A DNA stretch of 51,981 nucleotides from positions 1-51,981 of the forward strand of contig JAFYWK010000058.1 of the NCBI GenBank assembly GCA_017558065.1, in the 5' to 3' direction. The number at the start of each line of letters is the position of its first letter. Within the stretch, counting starts at the first letter, position 1. Of the stretch, positions 17,558-25,430 are shown piece by piece. Below the pieces are notes generated by a model. That model was not told where the DNA came from. It worked only from the letters and a program-made list of their open reading frames with translations, and did not search any database. Made by a program: the position numbers and the translations under genes. Source of the stretch: Paludibacteraceae bacterium. GTDB lineage: Bacteria; Bacteroidota; Bacteroidia; Bacteroidales; Paludibacteraceae.

Positions 17558-18007
17558 TTAGCAGTGGTGTAGTATTGTTTCTACCTCGCGGAGAGGGACT
17601 TGCACAAAGTCACGTTCCTGCATACGAGGGTGTGGCAGGATGAGGGTATCGCTATGATGTTCTATCTCACTCCGATTTCCGGTTTCCGGCTTCTGGATAT
17701 ACGCTTTTAGCAAATCGATATCAATCACACGATCGTGGTAAACACCATTCTCCGATTTCTGCGTGCGCCCCATATCGCACTCTATCTGCTGAGTGATGCG
17801 TAGCACCTCTTCGGGCGAATGAATCGTTTGGCATACTGCGACGATATTGGCGAACTCATTATCAGACACAAAGCCCTGCGGAGCGCTCCGATAAATGGAA
17901 GAACATGCCAAGCACTCCCCTACTCGTTCGTGCAAGAGCGCCAAAGCGGTGCGCAAGTTTGCATCGCGGTCTCCCAGATTCGTACCTATACCCAAATATA
18001 TTACCAT
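17558..18007 (-). CDS. folK: 2-amino-4-hydroxy-6-hydroxymethyldihydropteridine pyrophosphokinase
   Basis: HPPK of folate synthesis: it moves pyrophosphate from ATP to 6-hydroxymethyl-dihydropterin. The start YLGIGTNLGDR is diagnostic, the metal and substrate segment is HDRVIDIDLL, and the family signature LPHPRMQERDFVQVPL is complete. The start at 18007 (MVIYLG) avoids overlap with the upstream phosphoesterase, whose stop is at 18028. Residues about 105-114 (KPETGNRSEI) are written by ccggtttccggcttctgg words, which resemble those in the next gene, so this loop looks like another repeat-derived insert. No other folate genes are in the window. Confidence 0.93.
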   Translation of the reverse strand: MVIYLGIGTNLGDRDANLRTALALLHERVGECLACSSIYRSAPQGFVSDNEFANIVAVCQTIHSPEEVLRITQQIECDMGRTQKSENGVYHDRVIDIDLLKAYIQKPETGNRSEIEHHSDTLILPHPRMQERDFVQVPLREVETILHHC

Positions 18008-18027
18008 CGCCTCTAACCTCTCACATC

Positions 18028-18930
18028 TCAAGGCACCGCCACGAACGCATAATCAATCTTATCCCCCATCGTAACGAGCATGTAGTATGGATGCTTATCG
18101 TCATCTTCCATCGAATTCACGATAATACATGTCATATCTTTCACTTGGGTTATTTCGCGGCTATGGTCATGTCCCGACCATACCATTTTGACGCCATGTT
18201 TCGTGAAGAGGTTCAGCAGCGCATATGTCTCCTCCAAGGTGTAGTTGGAGGTATGTCCTTGCGACGAATCGCGTTTGAAGAAGTGGGTGTGCGTACAAGC
18301 TATGATATGGCGAAAACCTTGTGTATCTGCCCATTGCAGTGTCTCGCGAAGCCATTGCAGCTGCTTGCTACCCACTGTGCCGTCGGCTGAATCATAGACA
18401 ATGAATAAATCTTGTGCACCGGACTGGGTTTGTACGACAAAATAATAACTGCTGGTTTTGAAAGTCTTGATAAATTTCTCCCACTGTTTGAAATAGATAT
18501 CGTGATTACCGCACACAGCCATCAGTGTATCTGCTTTCATCGGTTGACTGACTGCGTCAGATTCTGGTACGAGAGCTTCTTCTACATAGGCAAAATCGGT
18601 TCTGGCATCAATGATATCACCCAGATGCACCGCTACAGGACACAACTGATCTTCGCGGTATGCATGGATAAAATACTCCCAACGCGTGCGGGTCTTGGTG
18701 ATATGCGTATCGGTGCAGACATACACATGATAATCATCTGGCGCTTGCAGTGTAGCAAAACCCATCTGCTGGTTGTATGCTTGAGATATTTCGAATCGGT
18801 TGTTAATAGTTGGCGAAGTACCAGCAAACATACCTACCATATCCAATCGCGCATCAGGACCGCAAGCGGTGAAGATGGAACCAAGAACAAGGAACAAGGA
18901 GCCAAGACAAATTTGTATATTCTTTTTCAT
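18028..18930 (-). CDS. Calcineurin-like metallophosphoesterase lipoprotein
   Basis: A membrane-anchored metallophosphoesterase of 300 residues. The lipobox FTAC gives lipidated C23. The dimetal site motifs are in the usual order: DTH (in CTDTHI), GDIID, GNHD, THTH (in CTHTHFF) and GHDH. Such proteins hydrolyse phosphate mono- or diesters in the periplasm or at the outer membrane; the substrate is unknown. The signal peptide itself is encoded by words of the caaggaacaaggagccaag type, a repeat array doing the work of a hydrophobic signal. The gap to the upstream OMP gene is 16 bases. Confidence 0.85.
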   Translation of the reverse strand: MKKNIQICLGSLFLVLGSIFTACGPDARLDMVGMFAGTSPTINNRFEISQAYNQQMGFATLQAPDDYHVYVCTDTHITKTRTRWEYFIHAYREDQLCPVAVHLGDIIDARTDFAYVEEALVPESDAVSQPMKADTLMAVCGNHDIYFKQWEKFIKTFKTSSYYFVVQTQSGAQDLFIVYDSADGTVGSKQLQWLRETLQWADTQGFRHIIACTHTHFFKRDSSQGHTSNYTLEETYALLNLFTKHGVKMVWSGHDHSREITQVKDMTCIIVNSMEDDDKHPYYMLVTMGDKIDYAFVAVP

Positions 18931-18946
18931 AATTCAAAATTCTTAA

Positions 18947-19663
18947 TTAAAATCGGTATTCCGCACCTGCACGGAGTTCCGCTCCATAGTAATGTGCATT
19001 CAGGTGGAACATACCCGCTAGTTTCATTTTGCCCGATAGGCGTACGCGCCAATGGTCGTCGATGTCGTACCAGCCACCCAGATAGAACATCGGTTGCCAA
19101 ACGCGCTCCACTTGGTAGTTATCCACATTTGCTACACACAGACTGATATTCCATGGCGACATCTTTGGACGCACAAACGCTTCTACGCGGTAGATGATAT
19201 TAAAGGGTTCCAGCACCATAGCATCAGCGTCCTTGAAGGAGTATGGTTGGGGTATTATGATGCGTGTGGACATACCCACTTGCGCATTCACATACTGCAT
19301 CATGTATCCTATCGATAGGGCGTGCACAAAATCATTGATCTCATCACGCGCCACCCAACGTGCCATCACACGGTCCTCCAGATACAGTTCGCCCACGGGT
19401 AATGCAAATTTTGGTCGCAATTGCACTCCCAGCGTGTAGAAGTCTGCCGTACTGGTACGCAGATTTGCCTGCATATCAAAATGCTTATTGATAGGCATAT
19501 ACGCATCCAAGTCAAAGTTGGCATACGAACCATACGTCAGGTTGTGTGCATAACCCACATGCAGCGACACACTATACTGCGCACTGCCTGGCTGCACTTG
19601 CGCCATGGCTACAGGAGCAAGCAGCATGCCGCAAAAAACAAACATCAAAATCCTTTTTTTCAT
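18947..19663 (-). CDS. Outer-membrane beta-barrel protein, unknown function
   Basis: 238 residues with a cleavable signal peptide (about 1-21, ending MAQ). The mature part alternates polar and hydrophobic residues in strands with many Tyr, Trp and Phe, and ends in F (GAEYRF), the usual C-terminal signature of outer-membrane barrels. I count room for about eight to ten strands. I do not recognise a named family. It sits between mutS2 and the phosphoesterase in one operon, with no functional clue from neighbours. Confidence 0.6.
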   Translation of the reverse strand: MKKRILMFVFCGMLLAPVAMAQVQPGSAQYSVSLHVGYAHNLTYGSYANFDLDAYMPINKHFDMQANLRTSTADFYTLGVQLRPKFALPVGELYLEDRVMARWVARDEINDFVHALSIGYMMQYVNAQVGMSTRIIIPQPYSFKDADAMVLEPFNIIYRVEAFVRPKMSPWNISLCVANVDNYQVERVWQPMFYLGGWYDIDDHWRVRLSGKMKLAGMFHLNAHYYGAELRAGAEYRF

Positions 19664-19673
19664 ATTCTTTCCT

Positions 19674-19756
19674 TTTACACCTTACACTCTACACCTTACA
19701 CTCTACACCCTACACTCTACACCCTACACTTTACACTCTACACCTTACACTCTACA
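19674..19756. repeat. TACACTC/TACACCT word array
   Basis: About 83 bases of 7-base words (tacactc, tacacct, tacaccc, tacactt) between mutS2 and the OMP gene. It ends directly at the mutS2 stop codon. The same words appear in the right arms of the composite elements at 39630 and 45754. Confidence 0.75.
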
Positions 19757-22165
19757 CTACAACTCCACCACCGTGATTCCTGCGCCTCCTCGATCGGGGT
19801 CGCCGTCATGGAAGGTGATTTCGCCTGATTTCAAGCGGCGCATCGATTTCTGACGTTCTGCCAGGTAGTCCCGAACCACTTGCTTGAGTGCGCCCGTACC
19901 TGTGCCATGAAGAATAGACACCTGCTCGGCATTCACCATCAAAGCGTCGTCCACATAGGCAATCAACGCTTCTAACGCCTCATCGACACGCATGCCGCGG
20001 ATATCCAACTCACGACTAAACGACAATTTGCGGCGTCTTAGTTCATCCGCCACATTGCTAATGCGTCTTTGCTCCTGACTCTTGTTTCCTTGCTCCTGAA
20101 TCAACTTCGCAGGATTCTTGGTCAGCACCTTCAGATCGCTGAGATCGCGGAGGAGCTTTTGCTGCTTGGTGGATTGGGTAGTTGTGCTAGTCTTACTAGT
20201 TGGGCTAGCAGGGCTAGTTTTGCTGGCTTGGCTTTCCACCTTCGTTTTCAGCGTTTCCACTTTCTGCCTTGCAGCTTGCGTGGCATTCTTCTCGGCTTTG
20301 GCCTCTTTAATCTCGCGTATAGTGCGCTCGATGGTAGCATTGCTTTTGCGCAGCAAATTCGCGGCCTCCGCATTGGCTTCCTCCAAAATAGCACGTTTCT
20401 TGGCTTTAATACCCGCCATCTGCTCCTCGTAATGAGCAATCTTCTCCTCCAGGTGTTTCTCCTTTTGGCGAATGTTCTGGCGTTTGTTCTCCCAATAGCG
20501 TTTATCGCGCGCAATATCTTGCAAATGCTTGTCGTAGTCGATATGCTCCTCGCCCACAATATCCGTAGCACGCTGAATAATCGTCTCGGGCAAACCAATC
20601 TGGCGGGCAATCTCCACCGCAAAACTACTACCTGCCTGACCGATAGATAATTGGAAGAGCGGCTTGAGTTGTCCACGATCGTATAGCATGGCACCATTGA
20701 TGATACCCTCGGTGCGCTCTGCCAAGTGCTTGAGGTTGCCGTAGTGCGTCGTGATAACGCCAAAAGCATGTTGCTCGTTGAGTTGCGAGAGCACAGCTTC
20801 GGCAATCGCACCACCAATCGTGGGTTCGGTACCGGTACCAAACTCATCGATGAGCAGCAGCGTGCGAGCATCGGCATAACGCACAAAATGCTTCATATTC
20901 TTAAGGTGTGATGAATACGTCGAGAGGTCATCCTCAATCGACTGTTCGTCGCCTATATCAATCAGCAAATTCTTGAAAAAACCCATCCTACTTGCCTCGC
21001 TCATCGGTACAGGCAAACCGCATTGCAACATGTATTGCAACATCGCGACTGTCTTCAAGCAAACCGACTTTCCACCCGCGTTAGGACCACTAATAACCAG
21101 TATCCTCTCGCCTTTCGCCAGCGGGGTCCCCGAAAAATCTGCTGATTTTTGGGGTGCTCTATCGCCTAATAACCTAATCGTTAACGGCACCACCGTCTTA
21201 CCCTGACGGCGGAAATTAAGTAGCAACACAGGGTGATATGCCTCGCGCCAATCTATCATGGGTTGTTGCGACACTTCGGGCACGATGGCGTGCATATCTA
21301 TGGCAAACAGAGCTTTCGCACGCAGAAAATCCACTTCGCCCAAGTAGTTTTCTGTCTCCATGATCTGTGGCACTTCGGGGCGTAATTGTTCGGTCACCTC
21401 TAATAATATGCGAATACGCTCGCGGCGTTCCTCTCCCTCCAATTCGCGTATGCGATTGTTGGCTTCCACCACCTGTTGTGGTTCGATAAAGACGGTTTTA
21501 CCTGTCGCCGATTCATCGTGCACGATACCGCCAATCTTGCGTTTGTATGCAGGCGGCACAGGCAACACCAACCTACCCTCGCGCATCGTAGGCGCTGCAT
21601 CTTTGTCGAGGATACCTTCGGCTTGCGCTTGGCGTAGGATAGCATGCAGCGCGCGGCTCACAGAACCTTGAGAGGCACTAATCTCCTTACGAATACGCGC
21701 CAGTTCGGGCGAAGCATTGTCGCGCATCTTACCATAGCGGTCAAGGATGCAATCGATACAGTTGACAATTGACAGTTGATAGTTGACAGTTGACAGTTGA
21801 CTCAGCAACGGATATTTCGCCTTATCCAGCGTAGCGAAGAAGCGCTCCAGTTGAGCAGCGTAGTCCAACATCTTCCTCAGCGAAAAGAGTTCCACTTCGT
21901 CCATATACAGCCCCTCAATACGAATACGCGACAGTGCTTCGCGCAGGTCGTATATCTCGCCATGCGGAAAAGCCAACGCAGGGTCACTGAGGAGTGCCAT
22001 CATCTCGCGCACGCGTGCCAGGAGCGCACTCACCGCAGGAAAATGCGTGAGCCACTGCATGGCATCCACACACTCCTTGCCCAATATGGACATGCAGCAC
22101 CCTTTCAAGCCATCACGTATAACCTGAAAATCAATCTTCTGCTCTATATTCTCTGGATAAATCAT
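19757..22165 (-). CDS. mutS2: MutS2 family ATPase with Smr domain
   Basis: MutS2 proteins act in ribosome rescue and recombination control; the Smr domain cuts or binds nucleic acid. Of 802 residues, the middle carries the ATPase with Walker A GPNAGGKS (360-367) and Walker B LLLIDEFGTG, followed by a long coiled coil (about 540-650) and a C-terminal Smr domain (ELDIRGMRVDEAL, then HGTGTGALK). At least four spots are written by word repeats: about 122-136 (TVNYQLSIVN), 331-350 just before Walker A with a strong DNA hairpin, 644-669 (Ser/Thr-rich, CTAGT words) and 687-697 (QEQGNKSQEQ). The reading frame is kept through all of them. It has the largest number of inserts in the window. Confidence 0.93.
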   Translation of the reverse strand: MIYPENIEQKIDFQVIRDGLKGCCMSILGKECVDAMQWLTHFPAVSALLARVREMMALLSDPALAFPHGEIYDLREALSRIRIEGLYMDEVELFSLRKMLDYAAQLERFFATLDKAKYPLLSQLSTVNYQLSIVNCIDCILDRYGKMRDNASPELARIRKEISASQGSVSRALHAILRQAQAEGILDKDAAPTMREGRLVLPVPPAYKRKIGGIVHDESATGKTVFIEPQQVVEANNRIRELEGEERRERIRILLEVTEQLRPEVPQIMETENYLGEVDFLRAKALFAIDMHAIVPEVSQQPMIDWREAYHPVLLLNFRRQGKTVVPLTIRLLGDRAPQKSADFSGTPLAKGERILVISGPNAGGKSVCLKTVAMLQYMLQCGLPVPMSEASRMGFFKNLLIDIGDEQSIEDDLSTYSSHLKNMKHFVRYADARTLLLIDEFGTGTEPTIGGAIAEAVLSQLNEQHAFGVITTHYGNLKHLAERTEGIINGAMLYDRGQLKPLFQLSIGQAGSSFAVEIARQIGLPETIIQRATDIVGEEHIDYDKHLQDIARDKRYWENKRQNIRQKEKHLEEKIAHYEEQMAGIKAKKRAILEEANAEAANLLRKSNATIERTIREIKEAKAEKNATQAARQKVETLKTKVESQASKTSPASPTSKTSTTTQSTKQQKLLRDLSDLKVLTKNPAKLIQEQGNKSQEQRRISNVADELRRRKLSFSRELDIRGMRVDEALEALIAYVDDALMVNAEQVSILHGTGTGALKQVVRDYLAERQKSMRRLKSGEITFHDGDPDRGGAGITVVEL
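21128..21154. repeat. Hairpin inside mutS2
   Basis: CCCC (21128-21131), one bulged G, AAAAATC (21133-21139), a TGCT loop, GATTTTT (21144-21150), GGGG (21151-21154). It is flanked by cgcc-type words on both sides and encodes residues inserted just before the Walker A strand of MutS2. Confidence 0.6.
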
Positions 22166-22198
22166 TCGTTTCTTTTTTGGTTATAGAACGCTTCGCTA

Positions 22199-22253
22199 AT
22201 GGTCCATTACCCCTTACCCTTTAGGCGGAACGCCGTCCATTACCCATATCCAA
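22199..22253. repeat. CCATTACCC word array with 11-base hairpin
   Basis: Gap between DUF721 and mutS2. Words tccattacccc/ttaccc surround the hairpin GGCG-GAA-CGCC (22224-22234). The 4-bp stem and 3-base loop are the same shape as in the composite elements elsewhere. Confidence 0.55.
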
Positions 22254-22556
22254 TCACCCCAACAACCTTATATCCTTCAGCACTTTAGCACCTGCGGCAT
22301 CGTTGAGCTTGCGCAACAAATCAAAACGCACATCAAAGAGCTGCGAACGCAGAGCCGCCGAACGGATATGTACATACAGCACACCATTCTTCACCTCGCT
22401 CTCGCCCATGTATTGCACCACTGTCTTACCCAACACTTCGGGCAAGAGCGCAAGCACCTTGCGCTCCAGCAAGGGTTGCTCCAACTCCGATCCGTGGATA
22501 AAATCCGCCAATAGCTCGCCTATCGGGCGCACCTTATGTATCTCTCTTTCTGCCAC
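22254..22556 (-). CDS. DUF721 (DciA-like) family protein
   Basis: A 100-residue DUF721 protein. The family includes DciA, the ancestral loader of the replicative helicase DnaB, which makes a replication role plausible. The pattern PIGELLADFIHG ... LPEVLGKTVVQY ... GVLYVHIRSAALRSQL fits the KH-like fold of the family. The start must be GTG at 22556: the stop codon of the upstream gene, directly before it, is in the same frame, and there is no early ATG. The family match is good, but the DciA role is inferred. Confidence 0.82.
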   Translation of the reverse strand: MAEREIHKVRPIGELLADFIHGSELEQPLLERKVLALLPEVLGKTVVQYMGESEVKNGVLYVHIRSAALRSQLFDVRFDLLRKLNDAAGAKVLKDIRLLG

Positions 22557-23537
22557 TTACCTCAGGTCTAATCGTTGATGCGTTGTCAATGGCGTACCGT
22601 ATGGTATGGCATTCAGTTTGTACAGACTCTTCAGCTTGATACCATATTTCTGCGCTATATCCCATGCCGTATCCTCACCACGGAAATAGCAATAAGGATA
22701 ACGTTTGGCGGCACGATTTTTCTTCGGGTAAATATACACTATATCGCCTTCGCGCAGCTCACGAGTATCCAATGCATCGTTATACTTACGCAAGGTGCGC
22801 TCGTACATATTCAAAAACAGTGCCAACGAAGCAAACGTCTCATTAGGACCAGCTACAATATAGCGCACGCCATTGCGATAGCCCGAACGATGATTATGAA
22901 AAAGCTGCAATTCCTCCATGGGTGGCATGGGGTAATCTTCCACTTTCTCTTGTTCGATAAAAGCAATATCAGTGCCTTCGTCGTCTATGAAAAGTTTTTT
23001 TTTTGAATCGCTATCCGAACGCACAATGGTCTTGTCGAACGTCAGTTTGTTCAAATCATAGAGTTCTATCAGACGAATCAACTTCTCTGGATACTTCGGA
23101 TCGGTGGCATATCCGCACGCCTTCAATCCGTATGCCCAATTCTTATAATCGCCCATGGATAAAGCAAACAAACTCTCGTAACGCTTACGTTTCAAGAACA
23201 ACGAATGATCCTCGTACGAATCAGCCACATCCGCATACTTACGAAAACACTCATTCTGCCGATTATCATCATATTTATAGGTCTTGCCAGGCCAATCAGA
23301 GGTGCATTTGATACCGAAGTGATTATTAGCTTTGGTGGCCAATTCCGACTGCCCTGCGGCTGACTCCAAGATGGCTTGCGCCATGGTGATGGAGGCAGGG
23401 ATGCCATGCCTGCGCTGTTGCTCTATAGCCACCTCACGGTATTCGTCAATGTATGCTTCATAAGTAGCATTTTTCGACTGCGCCCAAAGCCCAACGCTCA
23501 GGCATGATAATACAATAATGCTTGCAATTTTTCTCAT
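22557..23537 (-). CDS. Glucosaminidase (GH73-like) with LysM-like repeats
   Basis: A secreted peptidoglycan hydrolase of 326 residues. A signal peptide (1-19, ending WAQ) is followed by a GH73/FlgJ-type domain: the segment ITMAQAILESAAGQSELA holds the catalytic Glu, with NNHFGIKC and Y-rich parts following. After about residue 225 there are two LysM-like modules (VRYIVAGPNETFASLALFLN and a second ending KLNAIPYGTP) that would bind the wall. Between the parts, the coding strand has a run of ten A (22995-23004) giving SKKKL. It heads the seven-gene operon that ends at 16776. Confidence 0.9.
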   Translation of the reverse strand: MRKIASIIVLSCLSVGLWAQSKNATYEAYIDEYREVAIEQQRRHGIPASITMAQAILESAAGQSELATKANNHFGIKCTSDWPGKTYKYDDNRQNECFRKYADVADSYEDHSLFLKRKRYESLFALSMGDYKNWAYGLKACGYATDPKYPEKLIRLIELYDLNKLTFDKTIVRSDSDSKKKLFIDDEGTDIAFIEQEKVEDYPMPPMEELQLFHNHRSGYRNGVRYIVAGPNETFASLALFLNMYERTLRKYNDALDTRELREGDIVYIYPKKNRAAKRYPYCYFRGEDTAWDIAQKYGIKLKSLYKLNAIPYGTPLTTHQRLDLR

Positions 23538-23554
23538 ATCCTACAATTTTGCCG

Positions 23555-23586
23555 CAAAGGTAGTAAAAAATTTGCAAATATACAAA
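23555..23586 (-). promoter_or_regulatory. Promoter of the glucosaminidase operon
   Basis: On the - strand: TTTG (23583-23586), 20 bases, TACCTTTG (23555-23562), 18 bases before the ATG. It overlaps the divergent promoter of the lipoprotein gene. Confidence 0.8.
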
Positions 23587-23602
23587 AAATATCGTACCTT
23601 TG
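23571..23602 (+). promoter_or_regulatory. Promoter of the lipoprotein-methyltransferase genes
   Basis: TTTG (23571-23574), 20 bases, TACCTTTG (23595-23602). The leader to the ATG at 23641 is about 30 bases. Confidence 0.8.
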
Positions 23603-23640
23603 CACAGATTTTGTAAGAATTATCGGTAAATAGTTTTATT

Positions 23641-24087
23641 ATGAAGAAGATTTTATTTTTGTTAATTTCGAGTATCATCCTTGCAGGATGCAACACCACC
23701 ATTGTTTCTAATCTTGAAATGGAAACTATAGATGTCAATGTGCGAGCTAATGACTGGCAATACACGCATATGTCTGACAATAACTATTTCCGCTGCGTGG
23801 TAGATATACCAGAGATTACATCCAATGTCTTTGACCAAGGCGAAGTGAAAGTATATCGCAAGTTCTATGACAAGCAAAACAACGACTTTTTCAAGCATAT
23901 CCTACCCGATGTCTTTCATGTGAAAGAAAATCAATTCTTATATACCATCACAGTGGACTATATTTATGGTGTTGGTTGGTTGGAATTCAACTACCGTGTG
24001 AGTGATTTTGTATATGATGAGGGTAACTACATGGACTTCGCCCCAGAAGCCATGACTTTTAGCATCGTGGTAACCAAAGGATATTAA
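23641..24087 (+). CDS. Small lipoprotein, unknown function
   Basis: 148 residues with a clear lipoprotein signal: MKKILFLLISSIILAGC, lipidated C17. The mature part is about 130 residues, acidic, rich in aromatic residues and beta-strand-like (QYTHMSDNNYFRCVVDIPEI). No repeat, membrane helix or catalytic motif is seen. It is 9 bases ahead of the methyltransferase and shares its promoter. I do not recognise the family, and the position gives no functional link. Confidence 0.75.
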   Translation: MKKILFLLISSIILAGCNTTIVSNLEMETIDVNVRANDWQYTHMSDNNYFRCVVDIPEITSNVFDQGEVKVYRKFYDKQNNDFFKHILPDVFHVKENQFLYTITVDYIYGVGWLEFNYRVSDFVYDEGNYMDFAPEAMTFSIVVTKGY

Positions 24088-24096
24088 TCTGCAATA

Positions 24097-25287
24097 ATGT
24101 TTAATATCCCCGATTTATCCACTCTACTCAGCCAACACCTGCACGATGATGTGCAGCAGTTGGCATTGCAGCGTAATCGGTTTCCGCACTTATCGGATGC
24201 CGATTTCCGTTTCTTCTTGCAGCAGGTAGAGGGCCGGCAACGTACCAGGGACAAACTACCCTTTTTTGCGCAAATAGAGGATTGGTGGTATCCTGTCCGA
24301 TTATCTTGCGAGCAGTGTTCTAGCGAGGCGACTGCGCGCTACAAAGCTGCACTGGTAGCACCTCTGCACCCCAAGATATTGATCGACCTCACCGCGGGCT
24401 ATGGCGTGGATACTTTCTTCATGTCGGAGCATGCCCAAGAGGCACATTATGTGGAGCGTAATGCGGAATTATGCAGTATTGCTCAGCACAATTTCTCTCT
24501 GGCTCGTCCGCATATCCATGTGCACAACACCACCGCAGAAGACTTTCTCGCCTCATCGCCTCATCACCTCATCACCTCATCACCTCATCGCCTCATCTAT
24601 CTCGATCCTGCTCGTCGCAGTCAATCGGGTGGTAAAGTTTTTCGCATCGAAGACTGCGAACCCAACGTGATAGACTTGCTCCCCGCTCTTCGCAAGCACG
24701 CCAGCCACATCATGATTAAATTCAGCCCCATGCTGGACATTACAGCCGCACTCCGTGCATTGGGAAAAGATTGGGATACGCATATCGTGGCGGTGCATAA
24801 CGAAGTGAAAGAAGTGCTGCTCACGACTGGCACAAACACCATCCATGCGGTGAATATCTGTGCTACGCACACCGACCGCTTTGTCTTCATCCATGAGGAT
24901 GAGAAAAACGCACCAATGCAGATTGCTTCTCATATTGAGCAATATATCTACGAACCCAATGCCGCTATCATCAAGGCGGGTGCCTTCCGATTGGTAGGCG
25001 AGCGATATGGACTACAGAAGCTGGATACCAATACCCACCTCTATACCTCCTCCACGCTCCTGCCCGATTTCCCTGGTCGCGTGTGGGAAGTCATTGATGC
25101 CGAACTCAAAGACCCCAAAAAGCAATTAGACGCACAAGCGAAATATAGCATCATCTCGCGCAATCATCCGCTCATGCCCGAACAGATTCGCAAGAAGTAC
25201 AAACTCCACGACGGCGACGACTATTATCTGCTCGCTGCCCGCCATCAGGGCAAACCGATATTAATCAGTGCCAAGCGCCTTAGATGA
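24097..25287 (+). CDS. Class I SAM-dependent methyltransferase with THUMP-like domain
   Basis: A Rossmann methyltransferase of 396 residues, of the Bacteroidota type that carries a C-terminal THUMP-like RNA-binding part. The SAM loop is LIDLTAGYGVDTFFM (about 94-109), and the catalytic segment is YLDPARR. The C-terminal third (IIKAGAFRLVGERYGL ... LHPNTHLY-like ... YSIISRNHPL) fits the THUMP-like domain. Likely target is RNA, but this is by family. Residues 152-167 are encoded by six 8-base units (cgcctcat/cacctcat), giving an 8-residue peptide repeat SSPHHLIT then SSPHRLIY just before the catalytic DPARR. Confidence 0.82.
   Translation: MFNIPDLSTLLSQHLHDDVQQLALQRNRFPHLSDADFRFFLQQVEGRQRTRDKLPFFAQIEDWWYPVRLSCEQCSSEATARYKAALVAPLHPKILIDLTAGYGVDTFFMSEHAQEAHYVERNAELCSIAQHNFSLARPHIHVHNTTAEDFLASSPHHLITSSPHRLIYLDPARRSQSGGKVFRIEDCEPNVIDLLPALRKHASHIMIKFSPMLDITAALRALGKDWDTHIVAVHNEVKEVLLTTGTNTIHAVNICATHTDRFVFIHEDEKNAPMQIASHIEQYIYEPNAAIIKAGAFRLVGERYGLQKLDTNTHLYTSSTLLPDFPGRVWEVIDAELKDPKKQLDAQAKYSIISRNHPLMPEQIRKKYKLHDGDDYYLLAARHQGKPILISAKRLR
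24549..24596 (+). repeat. Six 8-base units inside a methyltransferase gene
   Basis: Exact order: CGCCTCAT twice, CACCTCAT three times, CGCCTCAT once; 48 bases, so the frame is kept. Three units make 8 codons, hence the 8-residue protein repeat. The same words, inverted, occur in wecB at 34039-34067. Confidence 0.9.
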
Positions 25288-25308
25288 TAGCGATGTCGCA
25301 TCACGCAG

Positions 25309-25400
25309 CCATCTTCAAGCGAAGCGAACTTCCATCTTCAAGCGTAGCGATCTTCCATCTTCAAGCGCAGCGAACTTCCATCTTCAAGCGCAGCGATCTA
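25309..25400 (+). repeat. Four 23-base tandem repeats with GCGnAGC core
   Basis: Units start at 25309, 25332, 25355 and 25378, with consensus ccatcttcaagcg-n-agcga-n-ctt. The core reads GCGAAGC, GCGTAGC, GCGCAGC, GCGCAGC: only the central base changes. It fills the gap after the methyltransferase gene and runs straight into the terminator. Confidence 0.9.
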
Positions 25401-25429
25401 AAAAAAGACCCCTTCAGGAGTCTTTTTTT
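25400..25429. terminator. Bidirectional terminator between convergent genes
   Basis: A stem of AAAAAAAGAC (25400-25409) with GTCTTTTTTT (25420-25429), one mismatch, two more C-G pairs, and a TTCA loop. It has A and T runs on both sides and ends one base before the acyl-CoA ligase stop codon. Confidence 0.85.
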
Positions 25430-25430
25430 C

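Noticed and set aside
19674-19756. Origin-type iterons or a telomere-like repeat
   Set aside because: No Rep gene, no AT-rich melting region, and the same words occur in many places on the window, so it is part of the dispersed word family.
22557-23537. Frameshift at the T10/A10 run
   Set aside because: The frame is open across the run and continues into good LysM-like modules, so the present allele is intact.
25309-25400. CRISPR-like array
   Set aside because: Units are directly adjacent with no spacers, only four copies, no cas genes. It is a tandem repeat.
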